A stretch of 64,000 bases of DNA from JBFMFH01 sp040752275 (GCA_040752275.1 JBFMFH010000121.1:26018-90017), one strand, 5' to 3'; counted from the first letter of the stretch, positions 51,043 to 60,307 are shown. The notes: generated by a model from the letters alone, not told the origin. Numbers and translations: made by a program.

Positions 51043-51265
51043 GACCTTCGGTCGAGCTACGGCTGGCAAGCCAGCCACACGCGAAGGCTGTCGCGCCGTA
51101 GCTGTGGGAGGAAAGCCCACCCACCGGACCACAGCGAAGGCGGACGCTCGCTCAGGCTCGACCTTCGGTCGAGCTACGGCTGGCAAGCCAGCCACACGCG
51201 AAGGCTGTCGCGCCGTAGCTGTGGGAGGAGAGTCTACCCGCCGGACCACAGTGAAGGCGGACGGC
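51043..51265. repeat. 117-bp tandem repeat, two copies, REP-like
   Basis: Copy 1 begins at 51043 and copy 2 at 51160. The first ~70 bases are identical and the rest differ slightly. Each copy contains nested palindromes: GACC-TTC-GGTC, GGCTGGC-AA-GCCAGCC and an outer AGCTACGGC/GCCGTAGCT pair. The 451-base region 51018-51468 otherwise holds no gene I trust. Such palindromic units are typical of dispersed intergenic repeats in GC-rich bacteria. Confidence 0.85.
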
Positions 51266-51468
51266 TCGGCAAGCCACTATAAGATCCCTCGGAGAGAGGA
51301 CGGAAGAGCCGAACCGGATCCGATACAGAAGGCGGTGAGCGACGATATGTTGGCCTGCTTCGATGCGAAGATGGGACGATAGGCTGCCACCGCTGCCGCC
51401 TCGACCCAGTCGCACTCCGCCGCTCGTGGTAAGGTGTAGGCGGCTCGGGCACGGGCAAGGAGTGAATC

Positions 51469-51867
51469 ATGAGGCGCAAGTATCTCTGTCCCAAGTGCAA
51501 CGGGACGCTCAACCCCAACGTCAAGATCATCCTCAAGGCCGAGTGTGCCCGGCGCGCCGCGCTGCTCCTCTTCAGCCCGCAACCCGGCAACTACGACGTC
51601 ATCGTGCCGGAGTCGTTTCGACTGAAGAAGCACGACGTCGTGCGGTTCTCGTGCCCGCTCTGCGCCCACGACTTCACGTCCACGCGGGACCCATCGATGG
51701 CCGAGATCCGCTTCGCCGGTCCGGGTGGGCAGAGTGGTCTGACTGTCTTTTCCCGCACCTTCGGCCATCACGAAACCTACTTCGTGACCAAGGAGGAAGT
51801 CCGCTCTTACGGGGAACACGCAGGACGCGCGGGCATGAACTTCTGGGGAGTGGGGCCGAAGGGGTAG
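51469..51867 (+). CDS. Conserved zinc-ribbon protein of unknown function
   Basis: The 132-residue protein has two CxxC pairs, YLCPKCNGTLNPN and FSCPLCAHDFTS, that would form one zinc ribbon around a small domain (about residues 8-65). The C-terminal half (GGQSGLTVFSRTFGHHETYF) has a His pair and looks structured but is unknown to me. AAGGAGTG precedes the ATG. It is flanked by repeats and a DRR-repeat gene, so no pathway can be inferred from context. Confidence 0.75.
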   Translation: MRRKYLCPKCNGTLNPNVKIILKAECARRAALLLFSPQPGNYDVIVPESFRLKKHDVVRFSCPLCAHDFTSTRDPSMAEIRFAGPGGQSGLTVFSRTFGHHETYFVTKEEVRSYGEHAGRAGMNFWGVGPKG

Positions 51868-52084
51868 TGGCACCGTGGATCGCCGCGGTTGTACCGGCCC
51901 CCAGGCGGTGTCGTGTCGCCGCCGGCAGGCCGCGGGGCAGTCGGGGCCGGCCCGACCGGGCGGCATCGCCGGGCGGCCGGGCCGAGTGGACGCCCCAACG
52001 GGGATTCAACCAATCCCAGTGCCGGCCCTGGGAACTCGTGCTAGCATCCGAGGCGTTCGCCATCCCGTCCGAAGGAGGTGCCGC

Positions 52085-52279
52085 ATGGCCGTTCGCGACT
52101 CGGATCGTGAGCCGCGGGACCGCAGGTTTGGCGGTGACAGACGGTCCGGTGAGAACCGGCGGTCCGGACACGACCGCAGGCAGCGCGACGACCCGACCTA
52201 CCACGGTCCGGAGCGCAGGAGCGGTCGCGACCGGCGCGCCGACCTCGACCGGCGGTCCGGCGTCGATCGCCGGCAGTAG
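52085..52279 (+). CDS. Arg/Asp-rich DRR-repeat small protein
   Basis: The 64-residue product is almost entirely repeats of the type DRRSG/DRRQ/RDRR, starting MAVRDSDREPRDRRFGGDRR. GAAGGAGGTG precedes the ATG at 6 bases, which supports expression. The sequence would be disordered and highly charged and could bind nucleic acid, membranes or another protein. I know no function. It converges on the DUF504 gene. Confidence 0.6.
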   Translation: MAVRDSDREPRDRRFGGDRRSGENRRSGHDRRQRDDPTYHGPERRSGRDRRADLDRRSGVDRRQ

Positions 52280-52293
52280 GCTGAGTCCAGCCT

Positions 52294-52563
52294 TCAGCGC
52301 TGGGGATTCTCGGGCGTTCGTCGCCAGATCAGCACGCCATCTCTCCACACTTCGCGCACGCGATGCAGCGGCACGATGTGCACACCTCCGTCCTCGCGGA
52401 TCGCCTCGAGGGCCCGGCGCGGGCCCTTCACGAGGCGCACGTCGCTGAACGGCACGCGCACGACGCGCCCAGCCACCCGATCCAGGTAGCCGATCGAGAA
52501 CGCCGCGGCACCGAACTGGGTATCCCACCGAATCCGGTGCAGGAGCTCCACGATGGGGATCAT
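52294..52563 (-). CDS. DUF504-family protein
   Basis: The 89-residue protein MIPIVELLHRIRWDTQFGAA ends VREVWRDGVLIWRR. This matches the DUF504 (MJ1316-like, proposed RNA-end recognition) family, which has the pattern L.RI.WD, V.R.P..D and P.HRV.E. The upstream frame remains open but is a shadow of sodA and arfB. The ATG at 52563 has no obvious ribosome binding site. Confidence 0.75.
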   Translation of the reverse strand: MIPIVELLHRIRWDTQFGAAAFSIGYLDRVAGRVVRVPFSDVRLVKGPRRALEAIREDGGVHIVPLHRVREVWRDGVLIWRRTPENPQR

Positions 52564-52632
52564 CAGCTGCCGGCATGGTAGATCGGCCGGGCCTGATACA
52601 ATCGAAGTATTCACCCAAGAGGAGACGCTCCG

Positions 52633-53349
52633 ATGAGCATGACTCGCAGAGGTGCGGTCTCGGCCCTGGCCCTGGGCGGGATCGGACTCGCTATCGCTCC
52701 CGAGATCGGCATGGCGCAGGGACCACGGGACGCAGGGCTGTTTTCGCTTCCGCCGCTCCCTTACCCGGCCGCGGCGCTCGAGCCTCACATCGACGCTCAG
52801 ACGATGACGATTCACCACGACAGGCATCACCTGGGTTACGTCAACAACCTGAACGCGGCGCTGGCGAGCGCCGCTTCCGCGGCTCGCTTGCCACTGGACG
52901 ACATGCTGGCCGATCTGTCGAAGGTGCCCGAGGGCATCCGTACCGCCGTGCGCAACAACGGCGGCGGCCACGTCAACCACGCGCAGTTCTGGACGCTGAT
53001 GGGGCCCCATGCCGGCGGCCGGCCGAGCGGGGCGATCGCCGACGCCATCACCGGCGCCTTCGGCAGCTTCGAGACGTTCAAGGAACTGTTCGGGCAGGCG
53101 GCGCTCGCGCGGTTCGGCAGCGGCTGGGCGTGGCTCAGCGAGGAGCAGGGCAAGCTGGTCGTGCATTCCACCGCCAACCAGGACACGCCGTCGATGGAAG
53201 GCAAGCGCGGCATCTTCGGTCTCGACGTGTGGGAGCACGCGTACTACCTGAAGTACCAGAACCGGAGGGGCGACTACGTGGCTGCCTTCTGGAACGTGAT
53301 CGACTGGTCCGAGGTCAACACGCGGCTGCGCGCGAGTTCCCTGGTCTGA
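52633..53349 (+). CDS. sodA: Exported Mn-type superoxide dismutase
   Basis: The protein dismutates superoxide. Metal ligands are in [29 protein letters not shown], and [20 protein letters not shown]. The GGGHVNH and TANQDTP stretches fit the manganese type rather than the iron type. The 238-residue protein starts with a twin-arginine-like export signal ([20 protein letters not shown]), so it probably folds in the cytoplasm and acts outside the membrane. AGGAG lies 8 bases before the ATG. It would protect oxygen-sensitive respiration from oxygen exposure. Confidence 0.93.
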   Translation: MSMTRRGAVSALALGGIGLAIAPEIGMAQGPRDAGLFSLPPLPYPAAALEPHIDAQTMTIHHDRHHLGYVNNLNAALASAASAARLPLDDMLADLSKVPEGIRTAVRNNGGGHVNHAQFWTLMGPHAGGRPSGAIADAITGAFGSFETFKELFGQAALARFGSGWAWLSEEQGKLVVHSTANQDTPSMEGKRGIFGLDVWEHAYYLKYQNRRGDYVAAFWNVIDWSEVNTRLRASSLV

Positions 53350-53375
53350 AGACCCCGGCCTCCGCCGAGCCCGTC

Positions 53376-53798
53376 TCACTCGGCGTCCGCCGGTCCTCGC
53401 CCTCGGCCGGCCTTGACGGCGCTGCGCCGCTTCTTGGTCTCGAGCCGCCTCTCGCGCGACGCGCGCGTCGGCGTCGTGGCCTTGCGCGTGCGCGGCCGCC
53501 TGGCTGCTTGTTTCAGCAGCGCCAGCAGGCGGGTGCGTGCGGTTTCCCGGTTCTGCGCCTGCGTCCGGTGCTCTCGGCTGTCGATGAGCAGCACGTCGCC
53601 GGCAATCACCCGGCTGCCCGCCAGGGCAATCAGCCGCCCCTGCACGTCGGGCGGCAACGACGAGCGGCGGATGTGAAAGCGCAGCTCGACCGCGGTCGCC
53701 ACCTTGTTGACGTGCTGGCCACCAGGCCCGGAGGCACGGACGAAGCGCTCCTCGAGCGCGCCTTCGTCGAGCGAATCGAGTGACAGGGGTCGGGACAT
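53376..53798 (-). CDS. arfB: Alternative ribosome-rescue factor ArfB
   Basis: ArfB hydrolyses peptidyl-tRNA on stalled ribosomes. The GGQ motif is in VRASGPGGQHVNKVATAVEL, and the Arg/Lys-rich C-terminal tail (TRKATTPTRASRERRLETKK) is the part that enters the empty mRNA channel. Starting at ATG 53798 (MSRPLSLDSLDEGALEERF) gives 140 residues, the normal length. An ATG at 53837 would add 13 residues. It is convergent with sodA. Confidence 0.93.
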   Translation of the reverse strand: MSRPLSLDSLDEGALEERFVRASGPGGQHVNKVATAVELRFHIRRSSLPPDVQGRLIALAGSRVIAGDVLLIDSREHRTQAQNRETARTRLLALLKQAARRPRTRKATTPTRASRERRLETKKRRSAVKAGRGRGPADAE

Positions 53799-53938
53799 GT
53801 CCCGGTGCGAAGCCTCCCCGAAGGACGATTCTGTCATCGGCGCGCACCGAAGACAAAGGCCTCGTCGTTCCGGCATCCTGAGGCGAGGTGTCCCGAGCCG
53901 TTCCGCGGGTAGAATCGATGGAGGGAGCACGCCATCAC

Positions 53939-54685
53939 ATGAGCGACAGGGTCGTGGTGATCACCGGTGCGAGCAGCGGGATCGGCGCCGCGCTCGCGGA
54001 GCTGTTGGCCGGACGGGGAGCATCGGTCGTCCTGGTGGCCCGTCGCGAGGACGCGCTGCAAGACGTCGCGGCGCGGTGCGGCGCGCGAGCTCTGCCCGTC
54101 GCGGCGGATGTCACCATCCGGGACGGGGTCGCGCACATCGTCGAGCAGGCGATCGCGCGGTTCGGCCGGATCGACGTCTGGGTGAACAACGTGGGTCGGG
54201 GCATCTCGCGCCTGCCGTCGCTGCTCACCGACGAGGACATCGACGAGATGATGCGCGTCAACGTCAAGTCGGCTCTGTACGGCATGCAGGCGGTCCTGCC
54301 CCACTTCAAGGAGCGCGGCGAGGGACATGTCATCAACGTCTCGTCGATGCTCGGCCGCGCGCCCGTCGCGGTGATCCGCTCCGCCTACAGCGGCGCGAAG
54401 CACTTTCTGAACGTCCTGACCGCGAACTTCCGAACGGAGGTTCAGGAAACGCACCCGGGCATCCAGTTCTCGCTGGTGTCCCCGGGGGTGGTGAGGACGG
54501 ACTTCGGTCTGAGCGCCAGGTACGGGGGACCGGACTCGCGCCTGCTGCCGAACTCCCAGGGCGCAGACGAGGTGGCCACCATCATCGCCGGCGTCATCGA
54601 ATCACGCAGGCCCGACGTCTACACCCGTCCCGGCGCACACAGACGAGTCGTCGACTACTACGCCACGCTGGCGAGCGATCCGTGA
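53939..54685 (+). CDS. Short-chain dehydrogenase/reductase
   Basis: The 248-residue protein has the NAD(P) motif VVVITGASSGIGAALAELLA, WVNNVGRGIS, VINVSSMLGR and the catalytic YSGAKH (Tyr-xxx-Lys). Basic residues after the first strand (VLVARREDAL) favour NADPH. The substrate is not deducible from sequence. The ATG at 53939 is preceded by GGAGGGAG about 11 bases upstream; an ATG at 53918 is possible. Confidence 0.92.
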   Translation: MSDRVVVITGASSGIGAALAELLAGRGASVVLVARREDALQDVAARCGARALPVAADVTIRDGVAHIVEQAIARFGRIDVWVNNVGRGISRLPSLLTDEDIDEMMRVNVKSALYGMQAVLPHFKERGEGHVINVSSMLGRAPVAVIRSAYSGAKHFLNVLTANFRTEVQETHPGIQFSLVSPGVVRTDFGLSARYGGPDSRLLPNSQGADEVATIIAGVIESRRPDVYTRPGAHRRVVDYYATLASDP

Positions 54686-54811
54686 CGACCAGGGTCGGAG
54701 TCCCGGCCCCTGCGTGCAACCCTGGGGGCCCTGGTTCCGTCCAAGACCAGTACAGCTTCGCCTGCGCGCGGCGCGCAGGCCGGATCAATGACGCCCCCGG
54801 AGGCTGATCTC

Positions 54812-55807
54812 ATGATGGACATCTGTGTGCTTCGCCGGACTGTCCGACCCGCGCTGGCGGCTGTCGCGGCGGTCGTCACCCTTGCCTCGTTCGCGGCGGC
54901 CCAGGCTCGTGAGGGCTCCTTCGACAGGACGCTCAAGGTCTCGGGCGCCGTCGACCTGAGCATCCGCACCGGCTCCGGGCAGATCGTCGTCCGTCCGGGT
55001 GCGTCGGACACTGTGCGGGTGATCGGGCGGATCCGGGCGAGTGACTCCTGGTTCCGTAGCCGCGACGTCGACCAGCGGATCAGGCGAATCGAGCAGAACC
55101 CGCCCATCGAGCAGCAGGGCAACACGATTCACATCGGCCGGTTCGACGACGAGCGTCTGCAGCAGGACATCAGCATCAGCTATGACGTGACCGTCCCGGG
55201 CGCGACGACGCTCGAGGCCCGATCCGGGTCCGGCAGCCAGCGGATCGGCGACATCGCCGGCCCCGTGGAAGCCAGCACCGGCTCCGGCAGCATCGAGATC
55301 GGACGCATTGCCGGGGCGGTGGTGGCCTCGGCCGGTTCCGGCAGCCTCGAAGTCGATGGGGCCGGGAGCCTGGAGGCCAGGACCGGCAGCGGCCGCATCC
55401 GGGCCGCGGCCGTCTCGGGCCGCACGAGCGCCAGGAGCGGCTCCGGCAGCATCTGGATCGCGCAAACGGGCAAGGGCGACGTCGAGGTCTCCGCCTCGTC
55501 CGGGGGCGTGACCCTGACCGGCGTCGACGGCGCTGTGCGCGTCAGGTGCTCGAGCGGCAGCGTGTCGATCGAGGGGCGCCCGTCGGGTCCCTGGTCGGTG
55601 GACTCGTCATCTGGCCCCGTCACCCTCGAACTGCCGCCCGACGCGTCGTTCGAACTCGACGCCTCAACGAGTTCCGGTCGAATCGACTCGGTGCACCCCG
55701 TGACGATCGTGGGGAAGATCGACAGGCGGCGGCTGCAAGGGAAGGTCCGCGGCGGCGGCGCACTGGTCGACGTGCACGCGTCGTCGGGGAGCATCCGGAT
55801 CCGGTAG
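54812..55807 (+). CDS. Exported DUF4097-family beta-strand repeat protein
   Basis: The 331-residue protein has a signal peptide (PALAAVAAVVTLASFAAAQA) and then many short repeats of the type GSG.(I/L).(I/V) alternating with S(S/T)SG, for example ASTGSGSIEIGRIAGAV. This is the DUF4097 beta-helix pattern common in Acidobacteriota and Bacteroidota. Function is not established; an envelope or surface role is likely. The ATG at 54812 has GGAGG 8 bases upstream, which I prefer over the ATG at 54788. Confidence 0.85.
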   Translation: MMDICVLRRTVRPALAAVAAVVTLASFAAAQAREGSFDRTLKVSGAVDLSIRTGSGQIVVRPGASDTVRVIGRIRASDSWFRSRDVDQRIRRIEQNPPIEQQGNTIHIGRFDDERLQQDISISYDVTVPGATTLEARSGSGSQRIGDIAGPVEASTGSGSIEIGRIAGAVVASAGSGSLEVDGAGSLEARTGSGRIRAAAVSGRTSARSGSGSIWIAQTGKGDVEVSASSGGVTLTGVDGAVRVRCSSGSVSIEGRPSGPWSVDSSSGPVTLELPPDASFELDASTSSGRIDSVHPVTIVGKIDRRRLQGKVRGGGALVDVHASSGSIRIR

Positions 55808-55820
55808 GGAGACCGCACTT

Positions 55821-55874
55821 CGGGATTCGGGATTCGGGATTCGGGATTCGGGGTTCGGGGTTCAGGGTTCGGGG
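55821..55874. repeat. CGGGATT heptanucleotide repeat, locus 2
   Basis: About four exact copies of CGGGATT are followed by degenerate CGGGGTT and CAGGGTT copies, between the DUF4097 gene and a bidirectional terminator. It is the same unit as at 50869-50895. Confidence 0.8.
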
Positions 55875-55895
55875 ACTACCTCGATGCTGGAGGGT

Positions 55896-55922
55896 AAGGG
55901 GCCGCCCCGATGGCGGCCCCTT
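55896..55922. terminator. Bidirectional terminator-like hairpin
   Basis: AAGGGGCCGCC and GGCGGCCCCTT form a perfect 11-bp stem with a 5-base loop between the converging DUF4097 and TonB-receptor genes. Only two T residues end the stem on either strand, so termination may need Rho as well. Confidence 0.6.
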
Positions 55923-55988
55923 GTCGTCTGACGCCTGAGCCCGGACCGGCGTCTCGCGCCGCTCGGCCCGGGATCAGGTGCCGGCCTC

Positions 55989-58900
55989 CTACCACGTGAA
56001 GCGGAGGCCGAAGCTCGTGATCCGCCCGCCGGCATCCTGCGACGCGTTCAGGTCGCGGGCCGCCGAGGTCACCTCCCAGTTGCTCGTCGAGCTGCCGGTG
56101 CTCACGCCGATCGGCGTGAAGTTGATGTTGTCAAACACGTTGTACAGGTCCATCCGCGCCTCGATGAAGCGGTTCCCGCCCAAACGGAAGCGCTTGACGA
56201 AACTGAAGTCCGTCTTGCCGTACCACGGCGCCGTGATGATCACTACTTCCGGCGCGCCGCAGTCTCCCGACAGATACGCCACGCAGTCCAGGGTGCTCCG
56301 CCGGGTGAAGTAGCGTCCCGTCGGCAGGGCCCCCGAGTACCCCGTCAACGAGGTCGCCGACGTCTGGCTGAACGCAATGATCGAGTTCGCGATCACGTCC
56401 TCCGGGAACATGTAGACGCGCTCCACGCCGTTCGCATCCGTCCGCCGGTAGAACTTGAACATGTCCTGGACGTCCTTGGCCGTCATCCCCACCAGCGTGA
56501 GCCCGCCAATGTTGAACTTCGGCCCGCTCTGGAAGCGCGCGACACCGTCGAACTCCCAGCCGCCGATGATCGCATCGACCCACCGGGAGACGCCCGATCC
56601 GAATCTCTTGCCGTGGCCGAAGGGCAGCTCGTACACCCAGTTGAACTTGAGAGCGTGATCCGGGCCCACCGTGCTCGGCACCGAATGCCAGCTCTCCCGC
56701 AGCGAGGGCCACGACCAGGTATTGCGCACACCGTAGTTGTAGCTCCCCTGCACGAGCAGTCCGTTGCTCATCCGCCGGCGCAGGTCGACTTGAATCGCGT
56801 TGTACCGGGTGTTCCCGCCGTTCATCTGGAGCTGCGCGGAACTCTGGTACACGCTCGGGTTCGCCTGGAAGAAGTTCGCCGGCAGCCCCGCCGCCGCCGC
56901 GTTGGCGGCCCGGGCCGAGTTCTGCAGTCCGCTGGTGCCCGTGCCGGCGATGCCCGTCAGACTTGGGTTGTAGATCGCCAACTGGTTGTACCAGGACGAA
57001 CTCCGGTAGTTCGCACTCGTGTAGGTCGTCGGGGTCTGGTTGCGCGCGTCGGACAGCGGAATGCCCGCGAAGTACGCCTGGAAGATCGGCAGCGGGGCCG
57101 TTCCCGCCGCCCCGGTGAACGCGAACGTGTTGCCCAGCCCCGCGGCGATGTTCGCCCGCAGGTTCGCCTGCGCCCGGCGGAACTCGTCGTAGAACCCGTT
57201 CTCGAGGATGTTCCAGTTCGCCGAGTTGTTGATATCCCAGGACGTGGCAAACCCGACGCTCGTGTTGCCGATGTAGCGGACCTCGAGCGCCATGTTCCGT
57301 CCCAGTTCTCGCTGAATGCCCACGCTGTACTGGTGCGTGTACGGGACTCTGTAGCCGGGGTCGAAGGCGCGAACGGTCTCGTTCGTTGCCGGCGCAAATG
57401 GATACTCCAGCGACGGGGTCGCCGGCGGTCCGAGTCGATCAGGCTGGCGCAAAAGCACCGGCAGTCCATCCGTGCCGAGGGTGCCCAGCGTGATGCTTCG
57501 CGTCCCTGCCCGCGACGCCCCGGGGTTGCTCCCGTAGATGTTCGTGAAGACGGTGAAGCCTTCCCGTTCGTACGACACCGAGTACCCACCCCGGATGACC
57601 GGGTCCGCGCTCAGGATCTTCGCCAGCACGCCGCTGCCGAGATTCGGCCGCCACACCACGCCCACGCTCGGCGCCACGTTGTTCCAATCTGTCGTGTACG
57701 GATGGTCGCCCTTTGCGTACTGGACGAAGCGAGGTCCGGTACCGGTCATCGTCCCCGGCTTGAACAGGTTGCCTTCACCCGTCAGGCCGTACACCATCCG
57801 CCAGTCCTCGAGCCGCGCGTAGCTGCTGCTGTCCGGCTTGAACGGGAACTGCAGCTCCCACCGCACGCCACCGGTCAGGGTCAGGTTGGGCCTCAGCCGC
57901 CATGAATCGCTGATGAACAGTCCGAGCATGTCGATGCTGAACTGCTGCACGCGGTCGCCAAGATACACATACTCACCGGCCGCATTCTGGTAGAACGAGC
58001 CCGCCACCTGACTCACCCGGCCGGTCAGCAGCGCATAGAGGTTGCGCGCGTACCCTTGTTGGGTCGTGCTGAGTCCCCCCGGGTAGTTCGCCGACGTGCT
58101 CAGCATCGCGTACGCCGGGTCGGTCGACGCCGTGCCGAACGAGATGCTCGGCGCCAACTGATTCGCGTTCCAGTTCTCGCCGTAGATGTGCGTGTAGGAC
58201 CCGCCCATCGTGAACGTGTGCTTCCCCTTCAGCCACGTCAGCGTGTCCTCGTAGACGATGTCCGGCGTGTGCCGCGTGCTCGGACCGTTCACCGGCGCGG
58301 GCGCCGTGAGCGTGGTTCCACCGATATCCAGCAGGTTGAGGAAGAACCCGCCCGTGCATCCGGCGTCCGTGCAGGTGAACGTGTCCTTCGTCACGTTCGT
58401 AAAGAACTGCACCGTGGCCCCGGCAAAACCATACCGCGCCTCGTTGACGAGGTTCCTCCCGAACGTGGACCGCAGGGCCGCCGTCCACGAGTAGCGGTTG
58501 GACCACTGCCCGCCGTAGTTGGTGAAGCCGGGGAATCGCGGCTCCGCGCTGTTCAGGATGTCCGGGTCGGATTCGAACCGGTTGAAGCGGATCGTGCCCG
58601 TGAACCGGTGGTTCCGGGTGATGTTGTAGTCGACGCGCCCCGTGGGGAAGTGCCGGAACTGGTCGCCCCCCGGACTGTAGTCGAACTTGTCCGTGTTCAG
58701 GTTCCACGGCGATAGGGCGCCCCCCGTGAACCCCGTCGCCGCCGATCGGATGTCCGCAAACAGCTTCGCCATCGTGGGATCGATGGTCGACGTCTGCCCG
58801 TTCGCCGCCGCGAGCGTCAACAGGTTGATCGTCCGCTGCACCCCGTCGTTCCCCGTGTAGGTGAAGATGCCTTGCTGTGCGTTCTGGTTCATCAGGTACC

Positions 58901-59936
58901 GCGTCCGCGCCACCTGATTGGGCCACTTGAACCACTCCCAGTTGAAGAAGTAGAACAGCTTGTCCCTCGCGATCGGGCCGCCCACGCGGAAGCCCGGCGT
59001 CTCCAGCCGTACGTCATCGATGAAGTTGTCGCCCGCCGCCGTCTTCGGGCGGTCCCGCTTGTTGAACCAGTACGGCGTGTTCAGCCGCCACAGCCAGCCC
59101 CGCTTCTTGGTCCGCGTCAGGACGTCGTCGTCATTCGTGCCCGCCTGGTTCCGCCACGTGTCGTACACCGACCCTGAGAAGCGGTTCGACCCCGCCCGCG
59201 TGGTCATGCGAATCTGCGCCGAGCCCTGCCCCGCGCTCTCCGCCCCCGGCGTCGAGGTCGACACCGTGATCTCCTCCACCGAGTCCATCAACGGCCGGAT
59301 CATCATGAAGAACCCGTCGCCCGACCGGTTGTTGTTGTCTTGGACGTTCACGCCGTCCAGCGTGATGTTGATCGACCCGGTCGGCAGCCCGTTGATGGTC
59401 GTGCCCCGACTGTTACTGCCGGTCGTCAGCGCCCCGGGCAGGGTCGTCACGAAGTCCAGGGCCGTGCGCGTCGTCAGGGGCAGCGACGAGATCTGCTGCA
59501 CCGCAATCGTGGTCTGCACCGACGCGGTCTGCGTCTGCACAATCTCCGTCGCCCCGGTCACGACGACCGTTTCGGAGAGCTCACCCAACTCCAGGGTCAC
59601 GCGAACCGACGCCGGCGTGGCCGTGATGACCTGCACGTCCGGCGCGACGAAGGTCTTGAACCCCATCAACGACACCGTCACCGTGTAGGTGCCGGGATTC
59701 AGGGCAGGAATCGCGAACCGCCCTTCCGGATCCGTCACTGTCGGATACTCCGCCGCCGTGGCGTTGTTCTTGACGACCACGTTCGCACCAGGGAGCACGC
59801 CCCCGGAGCTGTCAGTCACCACGCCCGACAACGACGCGGTGCTGCCGCCGCCCTGGGCGTAGACTGCCGGGCTGCAGAGGAGCAGCGCCGCCAGGTACAC
59901 CAGGACACACTTCCGCACGGGTACTCTGAGTCTCAT
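55989..59936 (-). CDS. TonB-dependent receptor with regulatory-like N-domain
   Basis: The 1315-residue outer-membrane protein has a signal peptide (VLVYLAALLLCSPAVYAQGG), a carboxypeptidase-regulatory-like domain (STASLSGVVTDSSGGVLPGA, about residues 30-110), a plug domain (TTINGLPTGSINITLDGVNV) and a long beta-barrel ending in the aromatic FGLRFTW. This Oar-like type is especially abundant in Acidobacteriota and is thought to import oligosaccharides or other large substrates. GGGAGG lies just before the ATG at 59936. No substrate-specific neighbour is seen. Confidence 0.93.
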   Translation of the reverse strand: MRLRVPVRKCVLVYLAALLLCSPAVYAQGGGSTASLSGVVTDSSGGVLPGANVVVKNNATAAEYPTVTDPEGRFAIPALNPGTYTVTVSLMGFKTFVAPDVQVITATPASVRVTLELGELSETVVVTGATEIVQTQTASVQTTIAVQQISSLPLTTRTALDFVTTLPGALTTGSNSRGTTINGLPTGSINITLDGVNVQDNNNRSGDGFFMMIRPLMDSVEEITVSTSTPGAESAGQGSAQIRMTTRAGSNRFSGSVYDTWRNQAGTNDDDVLTRTKKRGWLWRLNTPYWFNKRDRPKTAAGDNFIDDVRLETPGFRVGGPIARDKLFYFFNWEWFKWPNQVARTRYLMNQNAQQGIFTYTGNDGVQRTINLLTLAAANGQTSTIDPTMAKLFADIRSAATGFTGGALSPWNLNTDKFDYSPGGDQFRHFPTGRVDYNITRNHRFTGTIRFNRFESDPDILNSAEPRFPGFTNYGGQWSNRYSWTAALRSTFGRNLVNEARYGFAGATVQFFTNVTKDTFTCTDAGCTGGFFLNLLDIGGTTLTAPAPVNGPSTRHTPDIVYEDTLTWLKGKHTFTMGGSYTHIYGENWNANQLAPSISFGTASTDPAYAMLSTSANYPGGLSTTQQGYARNLYALLTGRVSQVAGSFYQNAAGEYVYLGDRVQQFSIDMLGLFISDSWRLRPNLTLTGGVRWELQFPFKPDSSSYARLEDWRMVYGLTGEGNLFKPGTMTGTGPRFVQYAKGDHPYTTDWNNVAPSVGVVWRPNLGSGVLAKILSADPVIRGGYSVSYEREGFTVFTNIYGSNPGASRAGTRSITLGTLGTDGLPVLLRQPDRLGPPATPSLEYPFAPATNETVRAFDPGYRVPYTHQYSVGIQRELGRNMALEVRYIGNTSVGFATSWDINNSANWNILENGFYDEFRRAQANLRANIAAGLGNTFAFTGAAGTAPLPIFQAYFAGIPLSDARNQTPTTYTSANYRSSSWYNQLAIYNPSLTGIAGTGTSGLQNSARAANAAAAGLPANFFQANPSVYQSSAQLQMNGGNTRYNAIQVDLRRRMSNGLLVQGSYNYGVRNTWSWPSLRESWHSVPSTVGPDHALKFNWVYELPFGHGKRFGSGVSRWVDAIIGGWEFDGVARFQSGPKFNIGGLTLVGMTAKDVQDMFKFYRRTDANGVERVYMFPEDVIANSIIAFSQTSATSLTGYSGALPTGRYFTRRSTLDCVAYLSGDCGAPEVVIITAPWYGKTDFSFVKRFRLGGNRFIEARMDLYNVFDNINFTPIGVSTGSSTSNWEVTSAARDLNASQDAGGRITSFGLRFTW

Positions 59937-60137
59937 TGAGCCTCCCTCCATCCACAGTCACGCGAACACTACACACGCAACAACGGCGAGCTGGACGCGC
60001 CACAGTGCCAGGGGAGAGAATAGTGGCCACGCCACAGCCCGCCTGCAACCCGCAGGCGCAAGGTGCAACCGCTATCGCAACGAGCCCGCAACGAGAGGCG
60101 ACGGGACGACCGGGTCAGGGCGCCGGACCCGGGCTGA

Positions 60138-60165
60138 ATTATCGCCAGACCACGGGAATTGTCAA
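60138..60165 (-). promoter_or_regulatory. Predicted promoter of the TonB-dependent receptor
   Basis: TTGACA (60165-60160) and GATAAT (60143-60138) on the minus strand are 16 bases apart. This leaves an untranslated leader of roughly 195 bases before the start at 59936. The 371-base gap 59937-60307 holds no gene I can support, and I recognise no riboswitch. Confidence 0.5.
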
Positions 60166-60307
60166 GCAAGACCGGCCCCGGCGCACGGCGGTACCTCCCG
60201 CCTCCGACGGGGTGAGAGCCGCAATGTCGCCAGGAAGATTCAGAGCGCACGCCCTCCGGTGCGCCACGCCCGGGCCCGGTTACAATCGGTGGTGTTGGGC
60301 GGGCGCC

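Noticed and set aside
50869..51265. Possible CRISPR-like array
   Set aside because: The heptamers are contiguous without spacers, and the 117-bp units are only two palindromic copies; no cas gene is present.
51104..51382. 92-codon frame in the repeat region after tRNA-Leu
   Set aside because: It mostly translates the 117-bp tandem repeats, has no ribosome binding site and resembles no protein.
52564..53856. Upstream extension of the DUF504 frame
   Set aside because: It is the antisense of sodA and arfB regions and has no homology-like features.
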